Assembly: GCF_003852545.1 (NCBI RefSeq)
Contig: NZ_QAJR01000026.1
Coordinates: forward strand, 1 to 64,000
DNA: 64,000 nt
Direction of reading: 5' to 3'
DNA from: Acidovorax sp. FJL06
GTDB taxonomy: Bacteria > Pseudomonadota > Gammaproteobacteria > Burkholderiales > Burkholderiaceae_C
A program made the position numbers and the translations under genes. The number at the start of each line of letters is the position of its first letter. The stretch's first letter is position 1. The notes below the pieces were generated by a model. It had not been told where the DNA came from. It saw only the letters and a program-made list of their open reading frames with translations, and ran no database searches. Shown piece after piece: positions 25,353-34,155 of this stretch.

Positions 25353-26633
25353 ATGCAGCACAAGGACAACAACGGCAACCCCAACGGATTTGCCGCCAGC
25401 GAGAGCGCCGACGGCGTGTGGGTTCATCTCAAGCCCGCGCCCGGCCTGTGGGTGGCCGACGTGCCCGTGCCCGAGGGCCAGCCCGCTTGCGTGGTGGTGC
25501 AGCAGGGCCAGATGGTCTGGGTGGGGCCCGAGGCGCAGTTGCCTGCCGCCTACCAGGCATTGCCGCGCCATGATGCGCGGGGGGCACTGGCCACGCCTGG
25601 GCTGGTGGACTGCCACACCCACCTGGTCTACGGCGGCCAGCGCGCCAACGAATTCGCGATGCGCCTGGCCGGTGCCACCTATGAAGAAGTGGCCAAGGCG
25701 GGCGGGGGCATCGTCTCGTCGGTGAAGGCCACACGCGCAGCCACCGAAGACGAACTCTTTGACCAGGCCGCGCCGCGCCTGCAGGCCCTGCTGGCAGAAG
25801 GCGTATGCGCCATCGAGATCAAGTCCGGATACGGCCTGGCCTTGGAGAACGAACGCAAGCAGCTGCGCGTGGCCCGCCGCCTGGGCGAGGCGTTTGGCGT
25901 GGCGGTGCGCACCACCTTCCTGGGCGCGCACGCGCTGCCGCCCGAGTACGCAGGCCGCAGCCAAGCCTATGTCGATCTAGTCTGCAATGAGATGCTGCCC
26001 GCGCTGGCCGCCGAAGGCCTGGTGGATGCGGTCGATGTGTTCTGCGAACGCATCGCCTTCACGCTGGCCGAGACGGAACAGGTGTTCCAGGCCGCGCAAA
26101 AGCTCGGCATCCCCGTCAAGCTGCATGCCGAGCAGCTCTCGGACATGGGCGGCTCGGCGCTGGCCGCGCGCTATGGCGCGCTCTCGTGCGACCACATCGA
26201 GCACCTGTCGGCCGACGGCATTGCCGCCATGAAGGCCGCAGGCACCGTGGCCGTGCTGCTGCCCGGCGCCTACTACACGCTGCGCGACACGCACCTGCCG
26301 CCCATTGCGCAGCTGCGCGAAGCCGGCGTGCCCATGGCCGTCTCCACCGACCACAACCCCGGCACCTCGCCCGCGCTCAGCCTGCTGCTCATGGCCAACA
26401 TGGCCTGCACGCTGTTCCGCCTGACGGTGCCCGAGGCGCTTGCGGGCATCACCACGCACGCCGCGCGCGCGCTGGGCCTGCAAGGCACGCATGGCCTGAT
26501 CGCATCGGGGCGGCCTGCCAACTTTGTGCTCTGGCCGCTGCGCGAGGCGGCCGAGCTGGCCTACTGGTTTGGCCACCACCCCGCGTGCACCATCGTGCGG
26601 CAGGGGCGGGTGGTCGCGGAAGGAGTGCGCTGA
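25353..26633 (+). CDS. hutI: Imidazolonepropionase
   Basis: This 426-residue amidohydrolase opens the imidazolone ring to give N-formimino-L-glutamate. Metal ligands are visible as HxH in [12 protein letters not shown], a later His in KLHAEQLSD and the Asp in [11 protein letters not shown]. The first 20 residues ([18 protein letters not shown]) are polar and not conserved in the family. The ATG at 25353 follows a purine-rich GGGGGGCAGGCAG. The stop overlaps the next gene (TGATG). Confidence 0.95.
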   Translation: MQHKDNNGNPNGFAASESADGVWVHLKPAPGLWVADVPVPEGQPACVVVQQGQMVWVGPEAQLPAAYQALPRHDARGALATPGLVDCHTHLVYGGQRANEFAMRLAGATYEEVAKAGGGIVSSVKATRAATEDELFDQAAPRLQALLAEGVCAIEIKSGYGLALENERKQLRVARRLGEAFGVAVRTTFLGAHALPPEYAGRSQAYVDLVCNEMLPALAAEGLVDAVDVFCERIAFTLAETEQVFQAAQKLGIPVKLHAEQLSDMGGSALAARYGALSCDHIEHLSADGIAAMKAAGTVAVLLPGAYYTLRDTHLPPIAQLREAGVPMAVSTDHNPGTSPALSLLLMANMACTLFRLTVPEALAGITTHAARALGLQGTHGLIASGRPANFVLWPLREAAELAYWFGHHPACTIVRQGRVVAEGVR

Positions 26634-28030
26634 TGGCGGCACCTGCCACCCCCGAATTCCTGGCGGCGCTGGTGGATGCCCTGGGCGCCGACTGCGTGCA
26701 GGTGGGCGATGCCGTGCCCGCGCGCCACCACACCGACTGGAGTGGCACCGCCCCCGTGGCGCCTGCGGCCCTGGTGCGCCCGCGCAGTACCGAAGCCGTC
26801 TCGGCCCTGCTGAGCCTGTGCCATGCCCACCGCGTGCCCGTGGTGCCGCAGGGCGGCCTCACGGGGCTGGCGGGGGCGGCCGTGCCCAGCGCGGGCTGCG
26901 TGGCCCTGTCGCTGGACCGCATGAACGCCGTGGAGGTGCTCGATGCGCGCGCCGCCACGCTCACCGTGCAGGCAGGCGCCACCGTGCAGGCGGTGCAGGA
27001 CGCGGCGCTGGCGGCCGGCTTGCAGTTTGGCGTGGACTTTGGCGCGCGCGGCTCGGCCCAGGTGGGTGGCGCCATTGCCACCAATGCCGGCGGCAACGGC
27101 GTGCTGCAGCACGGCATGATGCGCGAGCAGGTGCTGGGGCTGGAGGTGGTGCTGGCCGACGGCTCGGTGCTGCCCATGCTGCGCCCCATGCTCAAGAACA
27201 ACACGGGCTACGACCTCAAGCAGTGTTTCATTGGCGCCGAGGGCACGCTGGGCGTGGTCACGCGCGCGGTGCTGCGCCTGCGGCCCCTGCCCGCAGCCCG
27301 CGCCACGGCACTGGTGGCGCTGCCGGACTTTGATGCGGCCCAGGGCCTGCTCGCGCGGCTGCAGGCACGATTCCCGGGCGCACTGTCGGCCTTTGAGCTG
27401 ATGTGGCGCGACTTTGTGGCAGCGTCGCTGGCGTGGCAGAACCTGCGCGAGCCGTTCGATGCCGCCCATCCCTTCGTGGCGCTGGTGGACGTGGGCGGCC
27501 AGGACGAGGCCATGCTGCGCGATGCGCTCGAGGCCGTGCTGGGCGACGCCATGGCGGCGGGCGAGGCCATCGATGCCGCCATCGCGCAGTCGCAGGCGCA
27601 GGCCCGCGCGCTGTGGAAGATCCGCGAGGCCACGGCCGAGCTGCCCGCCCACATGCACCCGCCCATCAACTTCGACGTGAGCCTGCCGCTGGCCGACATC
27701 GGCCGCTTTGCCGATGCCTGCCGCGAAGCGCTGGCGGCGCGCTGGCCCGGGCACCACAGCCTGTTCTTCGGCCATGTGGGCGATGGCAACCTGCACCTGT
27801 CCACCGACGCGGCCACGGTGGATGGCGAGGAGGCCGCCGTGGAAGCGCTGGTCTACGCGCAGGTGGCGGCCTTTGGCGGCAGCGTGTCCGCCGAGCATGG
27901 CATCGGCCTGCACAAGAAACCTTATCTCAGCGCCAGCCGCACGCCGGCCGAACTGGCGGCCATGCGCGCCATCAAGCGGGCGCTCGACCCTTTGAACCTG
28001 ATGAACCCCGGCAAGGTGTTCGACCTGTGA
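26633..28030 (+). CDS. FAD-binding oxidoreductase/dehydrogenase (GlcD/D2HGDH type) in hut cluster
   Basis: The product is 465 residues. The N-terminal PCMH-type FAD domain (about 35-215) contains VPVVPQGGLTGLAGAAVPS, GGAIATNAGGNGVLQHG and KNNTGYDLKQCFIGAEGTLG. The C-terminal FAD-oxidase domain ends with FFGHVGDGNLHLS and VSAEHGIGLHKK, the metal/substrate motifs of D-2-hydroxyacid dehydrogenases (D-lactate, D-2-hydroxyglutarate, glycolate). The ATG overlaps the hutI stop. It is not a classical hut enzyme. A D-2-hydroxyacid linked to histidine breakdown, such as imidazole lactate, is a plausible substrate by inference. Confidence 0.85.
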   Translation: MAAPATPEFLAALVDALGADCVQVGDAVPARHHTDWSGTAPVAPAALVRPRSTEAVSALLSLCHAHRVPVVPQGGLTGLAGAAVPSAGCVALSLDRMNAVEVLDARAATLTVQAGATVQAVQDAALAAGLQFGVDFGARGSAQVGGAIATNAGGNGVLQHGMMREQVLGLEVVLADGSVLPMLRPMLKNNTGYDLKQCFIGAEGTLGVVTRAVLRLRPLPAARATALVALPDFDAAQGLLARLQARFPGALSAFELMWRDFVAASLAWQNLREPFDAAHPFVALVDVGGQDEAMLRDALEAVLGDAMAAGEAIDAAIAQSQAQARALWKIREATAELPAHMHPPINFDVSLPLADIGRFADACREALAARWPGHHSLFFGHVGDGNLHLSTDAATVDGEEAAVEALVYAQVAAFGGSVSAEHGIGLHKKPYLSASRTPAELAAMRAIKRALDPLNLMNPGKVFDL

Positions 28031-29445
28031 GCCTATCCAACGTGACCGATTCCTCCACCCCTATCGCCGGCCGCCTGTTCGCGGCCGATGCGCTGTTGCC
28101 CACCGGCTGGGCGCGCAATGTGCTGCTGCAGTGGGATGCCACGGGCCGCCTGCTGTCTGTGGCGCCGGATGCTGCGCCGGGCGATGCCCCGCAGGCACGC
28201 GGCCCGGTGGTCCCCGGCATGCCCAACCTGCATTCGCACGCGTTCCAGCGCGCGTTTGTGGGCCTCACGGAATACCGGGGCGAAAGCCAGGACAGCTTCT
28301 GGAGCTGGCGCAACCTGATGTACCGCTTTGCCGCGCGCATCACGCCCGAATCGCTGGAGGCCATTGCCACCTGGCTTTATATCGAGATGCTGGAGGCGGG
28401 CTACACCAGCGTGTGCGAGTTCCACTACGTGCACCACGACCAGGACGGCCGGCCCTATGCCGACGACGCCACGCTGTCGTTGGCGCTGCTGCGCGCGGCG
28501 CACAACGCGGGCATGGGCATCACGCTGCTGCCGGTGCTCTACCAGACCAGCGGGTTTGGCGCCAAGCCGCCGCGTGCGGACCAGGCCCGCTTTATTCGCA
28601 GCACGGACAACATGCTCTCCTTATTGGAGCGCTTGGCGCCCGCCACGCGGGCGCAGGGTGGTGTTCTGGGCCTGGCCCCGCATTCGTTGCGCGCCGTGCC
28701 GCCCGATAGCCTGGCCGCCGCCGTGCAGGGCCTGACCGCGCTGAACCCCCAGGCCCCCATCCACATCCACATCGCCGAGCAGACGCAGGAGGTGGAGGAC
28801 TGCATCGCCTGGAGCGGCCAGCGCCCCGTGCAATGGCTGCTGGAGCACGCGCCGGTGGATGAACGCTGGTGCCTGGTGCATGCCACGCACATGACGCCAC
28901 AGGAGTACCTGGATGCCGCGCGCACGGGCGCCGTGGCCGGCATCTGCCCCACCACGGAGGCGAACCTGGGTGACGGCATCTTCGACATGCCGCTGTGGCT
29001 GCAGCACGGCGGCCGCTGGGGTGTGGGCTCGGACAGCCATGCCTGCGTGAACGCGGCCGAGGAGCTGCTGATGCTCGAATACGGCCAGCGCCTGTCGCTG
29101 CGCCAGCGCAATGTGCTGGCCAGCCCCGGCCAGGCCGAGGTGGCCACGGCCATGACCCTGCAGGCGGTGCAGGGCGGGGCGCAAGCATCCGGCCGTGCAA
29201 TCGGCGGCTTGGCCGTGGGCCAGCAGGCGGACCTGGTGGCGCTGGATGCGCAGCATGTGGCACTTGCGGGCCTGCCCGCACACAGCATGCTCTCGTCCCA
29301 TGTGTTTGGCAGCCACCGCACCTCGGCCATCGACAGCCTGTGGGTGGCCGGTGTGCAGCGTGTGTCGGAGGGTCGCCATGCTTTGCACGACACGGGTGCG
29401 CAGGCTTTCCTGGCTGCGCGCTCGGCCACCATTGCCGCTGACTGA
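28027..29445 (+). CDS. hutF: Formimidoylglutamate deiminase
   Basis: This 472-residue metal-dependent deiminase converts N-formimino-L-glutamate to N-formyl-L-glutamate and ammonia. The GTG start overlaps the previous stop (GTGA). Metal-site motifs are HSHAFQRAFVGLTE, IHIHIAEQTQEVEDC and GSDSHACVN, characteristic of HutF within the amidohydrolase superfamily. With hutG it gives the five-step pathway that releases formate. The stop codon lies inside five tandem CTGA units. Confidence 0.94.
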   Translation: MSLSNVTDSSTPIAGRLFAADALLPTGWARNVLLQWDATGRLLSVAPDAAPGDAPQARGPVVPGMPNLHSHAFQRAFVGLTEYRGESQDSFWSWRNLMYRFAARITPESLEAIATWLYIEMLEAGYTSVCEFHYVHHDQDGRPYADDATLSLALLRAAHNAGMGITLLPVLYQTSGFGAKPPRADQARFIRSTDNMLSLLERLAPATRAQGGVLGLAPHSLRAVPPDSLAAAVQGLTALNPQAPIHIHIAEQTQEVEDCIAWSGQRPVQWLLEHAPVDERWCLVHATHMTPQEYLDAARTGAVAGICPTTEANLGDGIFDMPLWLQHGGRWGVGSDSHACVNAAEELLMLEYGQRLSLRQRNVLASPGQAEVATAMTLQAVQGGAQASGRAIGGLAVGQQADLVALDAQHVALAGLPAHSMLSSHVFGSHRTSAIDSLWVAGVQRVSEGRHALHDTGAQAFLAARSATIAAD

Positions 29446-29457
29446 CTGACTGACTGA
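29438..29457 (+). repeat. Tandem CTGA x5 over the hutF stop codon
   Basis: Five perfect CTGA units run through the last codons and stop of hutF. A change in unit number would alter at most the final residue or two, because every unit supplies a TGA in one frame. It could change the spacing to hutG. Confidence 0.9.
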
Positions 29458-29491
29458 CTCAATCCGTTCTGCCTGTACTTTCTTCTTTGCC

Positions 29492-30310
29492 ATGACCGAT
29501 ACCGCTCCCCCACCGTTCACCTTCCACCAGGGCACCGCGCCCTTGCTCATCTCCATGCCCCACGCGGGCACCTATGTGCCGCCTGCGCTGGCCGCGCGCT
29601 TCACCGACGAAGCCCGCCACGTGCCCGACACGGACTGGCACATGGAGCGCCTCTACGCGTTTGCAAAAGACATGGGGGCGTCCATCCTGGTGGCCACGCA
29701 TTCGCGCTATGTGGTGGACCTGAACCGCCCGCCCGATGGCGCGAGCCTGTACCCCGGCCAGAGCGTCACGGGCCTGTGCCCCGTGGACACCTTCGACGAC
29801 ACGCCCATCTACGCACAAGGCGATGTGCCGGGGGACGCCGAGGTGGCCGCGCGCCGCGATGCCGTCTGGGCGCCGTACCACGCGCAGCTGCGTGCCGAGC
29901 TGGACCGCATCCGCGCGCAGCACGGCGTGGCGGTGCTGTGGGATGCGCATTCCATCCGCTCCGTCCTGCCGCGTTTTTTTGAGGGCAAGCTGCCCGACCT
30001 GAACCTGGGCACGGCCGATGGCGCGAGCTGCGACCTGGCGCTGGCGCAGGAGCTGCTGGCCATCGCCCAGTCCGCACCCGGCTACACCGGCGTGCTCAAT
30101 GGTCGCTTCAAGGGCGGGCACATCACGCGCCACTACGGCCAGCCCGCGCAGAACATCCACGCGGTGCAGCTGGAGATGACGCAGTGCAGCTACATGCAGG
30201 AGGTTTTGCCCTTTGACTACCTGCCCGAGGTGGCGGCGGGCGTGCAGCCCCACCTGCAGCGCATGCTGGCGGCGGCGCTGGCGTTTGCGCGGGCGCACGC
30301 CCGGGGCTGA
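29492..30310 (+). CDS. hutG: N-formylglutamate deformylase
   Basis: This 272-residue hydrolase releases formate and L-glutamate from N-formylglutamate, the last step of the pathway. Family motifs include LLISMPHAGTYVP at the start, VDLNRPPDGASLYPGQ, LWDAHSIRSVLPR and GGHITRHYGQP, which supply the likely metal-binding His, Asp and Glu residues. It lies 46 bases after hutF. No T-run terminator was seen after it, so read-through into the next small gene is possible. Confidence 0.94.
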   Translation: MTDTAPPPFTFHQGTAPLLISMPHAGTYVPPALAARFTDEARHVPDTDWHMERLYAFAKDMGASILVATHSRYVVDLNRPPDGASLYPGQSVTGLCPVDTFDDTPIYAQGDVPGDAEVAARRDAVWAPYHAQLRAELDRIRAQHGVAVLWDAHSIRSVLPRFFEGKLPDLNLGTADGASCDLALAQELLAIAQSAPGYTGVLNGRFKGGHITRHYGQPAQNIHAVQLEMTQCSYMQEVLPFDYLPEVAAGVQPHLQRMLAAALAFARAHARG

Positions 30311-30446
30311 CCCGTCCCTGGCTTTACCTTCCGACAGCACGGTAGGGTCGGGGATCGGTGCTAGGATGGTTCGAGCGGCCTCACCTTGTTTGTGCAGGCC
30401 GCGCGGTGCGCCACCTGGCCACCTGTGCGGAAGGAGCCGCATCCTT

Positions 30447-30650
30447 ATGGAAACTGCGGCTTATTACTACATGCCTTTGTTCAAGCCTGGCGCGGTCGTC
30501 CACCTGGGGAGCAGCCGCGAGACGGTGAGCCATGTGGTGGTGCGGCGCGGTGGCCTGATGGTGCACCTGGTGGGGCGTGATGCCCCTGTGCACCCCGACA
30601 CGCTTCGGCTGGAGCCCAGTGCGTTTCAGCTCAGTCGGGTGCCTGGGTAA
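30447..30650 (+). CDS. Small hypothetical protein, 67 aa
   Basis: AAGGAG lies about 10 bases before the ATG, and the product starts METAAYYYMPLFKPGAVVHL. It is soluble, with no signal or membrane segment. It contains a beta-rich stretch (VSHVVVRRGGLMVHLVG) that suggests a small barrel-like fold. No family was recognised. An extended -10-like TGCTAGGAT lies at about 30359-30367, so it may have its own promoter. It ends 51 bases before the convergent psd gene. Confidence 0.6.
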   Translation: METAAYYYMPLFKPGAVVHLGSSRETVSHVVVRRGGLMVHLVGRDAPVHPDTLRLEPSAFQLSRVPG

Positions 30651-30701
30651 GGCCGTGCTGCATTGCCGCGCAGCAGCCCGGTAGCAGCAACAAGGCCCCG
30701 G

Positions 30702-31553
30702 TCAGCCCGCCGCCCGCTGGGCCATCGCTTCGCCCAGCTGAATGGGCCGTGCGGGCGCCCACTGGGGGTTGAACTGCAGCGGCCCCTCAGGGAACAGCAT
30801 CACCACGGTGGAGCCGAGCAGAAAGCGGCCCATCTCTTCGCCCTTTTGCAGGCGCACCTGACCGGGGGCGTAGTCCCACTGGCGCAGTGTGCCGGGGCGG
30901 GGTGGGTTCACCTGGCCATGCCACACGGTGGCCATGCTGCCCACGATGGTGGCGCCCACCAGCACCAGCACAAACGGGCCCTGGGCCGACTCGAACACGC
31001 AGACCACGCGCTCGTTGCGCGCGAACAGGCCGGGCACGCCGCGCGCGGTGGTGGGGTTGACCGAGAACAGGTCGCCGGGCACATGGATCATGCGCGTCAG
31101 CTCGCCTGCGCAGGGCATGTGGATGCGGTGGTAGTCGCGCGGGCTCAGGTACAGCGTGGCGAAATGGCCGTTCTCGAAGCGCGCACCCAGCGCCGCGTCG
31201 CCGCCCACGAGGGCGGTGGTGGAATATGAGTGGCCCTTGGCCTGGAAGACCTGGTCCTTGGCAATGGGGCCGAACTGGCTGATGGCGCCGTCCACGGGGC
31301 AGACCAGGTCGGCATCGGCCAGTGGGCGCGCGCCGGGTTTGAGCGCGCGCGTGAAGAAGTCGTTGAAGCTGGCGTAGCTGGCGATGTCGGGGTTGGCCGC
31401 CTCGCCCATGTTCACGTTGTAGCGGCCCACAAACCAGCGGATCACCGAGGTGGTCAGGCCCCCCAGCCGGGCCGATGCGAACTTGCCCGCGAGGGTGGTC
31501 AGTGCCTGCTTGGGCAGGAGGTATTGCGGCAGAACTGCCAGGCGATCAGACAC
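30702..31553 (-). CDS. psd: Phosphatidylserine decarboxylase proenzyme
   Basis: This 283-residue inner-membrane-associated enzyme makes phosphatidylethanolamine from phosphatidylserine. Self-cleavage at the LGST motif (FLLGSTVV, about residue 248) splits it into beta and alpha chains and makes the pyruvoyl cofactor. The conserved RYNVNM, FNDFFTRALKPGARP, VCPVDGAIS and YLSPRDYHRIHMP segments are all present. It is a full-length housekeeping gene standing alone between the hut region and the second Liv cluster, with 63 bases to the upstream livF-type gene. Confidence 0.96.
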   Translation of the reverse strand: MSDRLAVLPQYLLPKQALTTLAGKFASARLGGLTTSVIRWFVGRYNVNMGEAANPDIASYASFNDFFTRALKPGARPLADADLVCPVDGAISQFGPIAKDQVFQAKGHSYSTTALVGGDAALGARFENGHFATLYLSPRDYHRIHMPCAGELTRMIHVPGDLFSVNPTTARGVPGLFARNERVVCVFESAQGPFVLVLVGATIVGSMATVWHGQVNPPRPGTLRQWDYAPGQVRLQKGEEMGRFLLGSTVVMLFPEGPLQFNPQWAPARPIQLGEAMAQRAAG

Positions 31554-31616
31554 GGGCGAAACCCTCGAAGACGAAAGCGGATGATTCTATCGGCGCGGGG
31601 GCCTCCCCCGCACGGC

Positions 31617-32333
31617 TCAGACCCCGAGGTACTGGTCCAGCAGTTCGGGCTGCGCGTGCAGTGCATCCGAGCTGCCCTCGAACACCACCTGGCCCTTGAC
31701 CAGGATGATGTTGCGGTCGGTGATCTGCGTGACATGTTTCCAGTTCTTGTCCACGATCACGCTGCTGATCCCGCTGTCCTTGATGAGGCTGCAGATGCGC
31801 CAGATTTCGCGCGCGATCAGCGGCGCCAGGCCCTCGGTGGCTTCGTCGAGGATGAGCACGTCGGGGTTGGTCATGAGCGCACGGCCGATGGTCAGCATCT
31901 GCTGCTCGCCGCCGCTGAGCTGCTGGCCGCCATGGCCCAGGCGCTCCTTCAGGCGCGGGAAGGTCTCCAGCACGCGCTCGTAGGTCCAGTCGCGCTGGCC
32001 GCGCGTGCCGGCGCGGGCGGCCATCTGCAAATTCTCGACCACGCTCAGGTTGCCGAAGATGCCACGGCCTTCAGGCACATAGGCAATACCCAGACGCGCC
32101 ACCTCGTAGGGCGGCTTGCCCGTCATCTCGCGGCCCGCCACCGTGACGCTGCCCGCGCGCGGCTTGACCAGCCCCATCAGCGACTTGAGAAGGGTGCTCT
32201 TGCCCATGCCATTGCGGCCCATGAGGCCGATGGTCTCGCCCTGTCCCACGCTGAAGTCAATGCCGTGCAGGATGTGGCTGCTGCCGTAGAAGGTGTGGAT
32301 GCCCCGGGCATCGATCCATGGAGCGCTGCTCAT
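31617..32333 (-). CDS. ABC transporter ATP-binding protein, LivF type (cluster 2)
   Basis: This 238-residue ATPase has Walker A GRNGMGKSTLL, signature LSGGEQQMLTIG and Walker B VLILDEATEGLAP. The switch position reads IVDKNWKH instead of the usual Gln or His form, a mild divergence. The start MSSAPWIDARGIHTFYG overlaps the LivG-type stop (ATGA). It is the terminal gene of the second Liv-type operon. The substrate is unknown. Confidence 0.92.
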   Translation of the reverse strand: MSSAPWIDARGIHTFYGSSHILHGIDFSVGQGETIGLMGRNGMGKSTLLKSLMGLVKPRAGSVTVAGREMTGKPPYEVARLGIAYVPEGRGIFGNLSVVENLQMAARAGTRGQRDWTYERVLETFPRLKERLGHGGQQLSGGEQQMLTIGRALMTNPDVLILDEATEGLAPLIAREIWRICSLIKDSGISSVIVDKNWKHVTQITDRNIILVKGQVVFEGSSDALHAQPELLDQYLGV

Positions 32334-33106
32334 CAGTGGTCTTCTCCCAAATAGGCGGCTTGTACGCCCGCGTCGGCGCGCACCTCGGCCGGTGTGCCGT
32401 GTGCAATCACCTCGCCGTTGACCATCACCGTGAGGCGGTCGGCCAGCGCAAACACGGCGTCCATGTCGTGCTCCACCAGCATGATGGCGTGCGCGGGCTT
32501 GAGGCGCTGCAGCAAATCGACCATGCGCTCGGCCTCGGCCACACCCATGCCGGCCAGGGGCTCGTCGAGCAGTAGCACCTGGGGCTCCGTGGCCAGGGTC
32601 ATGGCGATCTCCAGCTGGCGCTGCTCGCCATGGCTCATGGCCCCGGCAATCGCCGTGCGCCGGTCTTTGAGGCCAGAAAGCTCGATAGCGCTTTCCAGGC
32701 GTGCGGTAGTAGCTCTGTTTTTGATAGTGCTGGCGCGTGTGTCCTGCCACCAGCGCAGCGGGTTCCAGGGCTGCTGCGCATCGCGCGACTGGGCGGCCAG
32801 GCGCACGTTTTCATGCACGGTGAGCGGCAGGAAGATGTTGGTCTTCTGGTAGCTGCGGCCCAGGCCCTGGCGCGAGATGCGTTCGGGCGCCCAGCCGGTC
32901 ACATCGGTGCCGCCCAGCAGCACCTGGCCCGAGGTGGGGGGCAGGTCGCCCGAGAGCAGGTTGGTCAGCGTGGACTTGCCCGCGCCGTTGGGGCCGATCA
33001 CGGCGTGGATCTGGCCGCGCCAGAGGTCCACGGACACGCCGCCCACGGCGGCCAGGCCGCCAAAGCGCTTGATGAGCTGGCGGGCAGAGAGCAGGGCGTC
33101 AGCCAT
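32333..33106 (-). CDS. ABC transporter ATP-binding protein, LivG type (cluster 2), with repeat-derived segment
   Basis: This 257-residue ATPase has Walker A GPNGAGKSTLTN, signature MSHGEQRQLEIAM, Walker B VLLLDEPLAGM and switch LVEHDMD. It ends AAYLGEDH, as LivG proteins do. Residues about 128-146 (IKNRATTARLESAIELSGL) are encoded by a stretch (32671-32725) with the same sequence blocks and AT-rich bias as the intergenic repeat A. The frame is kept and the segment lies in the variable linker between the Q-loop and the signature, so the protein is probably functional. Confidence 0.9.
   Translation of the reverse strand: MADALLSARQLIKRFGGLAAVGGVSVDLWRGQIHAVIGPNGAGKSTLTNLLSGDLPPTSGQVLLGGTDVTGWAPERISRQGLGRSYQKTNIFLPLTVHENVRLAAQSRDAQQPWNPLRWWQDTRASTIKNRATTARLESAIELSGLKDRRTAIAGAMSHGEQRQLEIAMTLATEPQVLLLDEPLAGMGVAEAERMVDLLQRLKPAHAIMLVEHDMDAVFALADRLTVMVNGEVIAHGTPAEVRADAGVQAAYLGEDH
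32671..32725 (-). repeat. Repeat A-like copy inside livG (cluster 2)
   Basis: Read on the minus strand it has ATCAAAAAC, GAGCTACTACCGC, then CTGGAAAGCGCTATCGAGCT. This matches the block order CTACCGC, TGGA and GCGCTA of the copy at 25265. Local base composition is clearly more AT-rich than the rest of the gene. The reading frame is preserved. Confidence 0.6.
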
Positions 33107-34097
33107 GGTGTGCGTCCTCCTGGGCCATGGCGCCCTTGCGTTGCCCCAGCATGCCCAGCAGCCCGCGTGGCGCGGCCACCACCACCAGCACGATGAAGCC
33201 GCCCATCAGCAACTGCCAGTGCTTGGTGATGTCCTTGAACACATGCAGCAGAACCTCGAATACAAAGGCGCCCACGATGGCCCCTGCGAAATTGCCCATG
33301 CCGCCCAGGATGACCATCATGATGGCGTGAGCGCTCATGTGAAACCCCATCAGCTCCGGGTTCACATAGCCCGTCTGCGCGCCCCACAGGTAGCCCGCCA
33401 GGCCTGCCAGCGCACCCGCCACGGTGAATGCGGTGAGCTTGTAGCCCTGCGTGCCAAAACCCATGGCGCGCATGCGGTGCTCGTTGATGCGGATGCCCGC
33501 GAGTGCCCGGCCCAACGGGCTCCAGAGCAGGCGGCGCAGCAGCGCATAGACGATGACCACCAGGGCGAGGGTGAAGTAATAGAAAGTCTTGCGGCCTTCC
33601 AGGTCGAACGGCAGCCAGCCGAAGAGGGAGGCATCGGGCCGGAAGTTGATGTACAGGCCGTCCGAGCCGCCCAGCACCTTGTTGTCGAAGAACAGGTAGA
33701 ACACCATCTGCGCAAACGCCATCGTGACCATGATGAAGTAGATGCCGTGGGTGCGCACCACGAAGAAGCCGATGACCAGCGCCACCAGCCCCGCGCCGGC
33801 CACCGCCAGCGGCAGCGACCACCACAGGCTGACGGGCATGTCGGCCGGCGTGAGGAAGGCCAGCGCGTAGCCCGCCACGCCAAAGTAGGCGGCGTGGCCC
33901 AGCGACACCAGGCCGGTCACGCCCTGCAGCAGATCCAGGCTCATCGCGAAGATGGCCATGATCATCATGCGCGTGACCATCTGCACGTAGAAGTCGCTGC
34001 CCACCACGGGGAACAGCAGCAGCGCTGCCAGCCCTAGCGCGAGGGCAAACTGCACACTGCGCGGCAGCACTTCGATGTTGGCGCGAGGGGTGCTCAT
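33099..34097 (-). CDS. ABC transporter permease, LivM type (cluster 2)
   Basis: This 332-residue permease has about nine membrane helices. The LivM motif DLLQGVTGLVSLGHAAYFGVAG lies near residue 55 (shown here only in part as GVTGLVSLGHAAYFG). The ATPase-contact region RALAGIRINEHRMRAMG is also present. Its last eight bases overlap the livG-type start. It has a polar N-terminus (MSTPRANIEVLPRS) and no signal peptide. It pairs with the LivH-type protein encoded 58 bases upstream. Confidence 0.92.
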   Translation of the reverse strand: MSTPRANIEVLPRSVQFALALGLAALLLFPVVGSDFYVQMVTRMMIMAIFAMSLDLLQGVTGLVSLGHAAYFGVAGYALAFLTPADMPVSLWWSLPLAVAGAGLVALVIGFFVVRTHGIYFIMVTMAFAQMVFYLFFDNKVLGGSDGLYINFRPDASLFGWLPFDLEGRKTFYYFTLALVVIVYALLRRLLWSPLGRALAGIRINEHRMRAMGFGTQGYKLTAFTVAGALAGLAGYLWGAQTGYVNPELMGFHMSAHAIMMVILGGMGNFAGAIVGAFVFEVLLHVFKDITKHWQLLMGGFIVLVVVAAPRGLLGMLGQRKGAMAQEDAHHG

Positions 34098-34155
34098 GAG
34101 GGGCTGCCGGGCTGGGAGGCGTAGGACATGCGCGAAGTGACAAGCATGGGGACCA

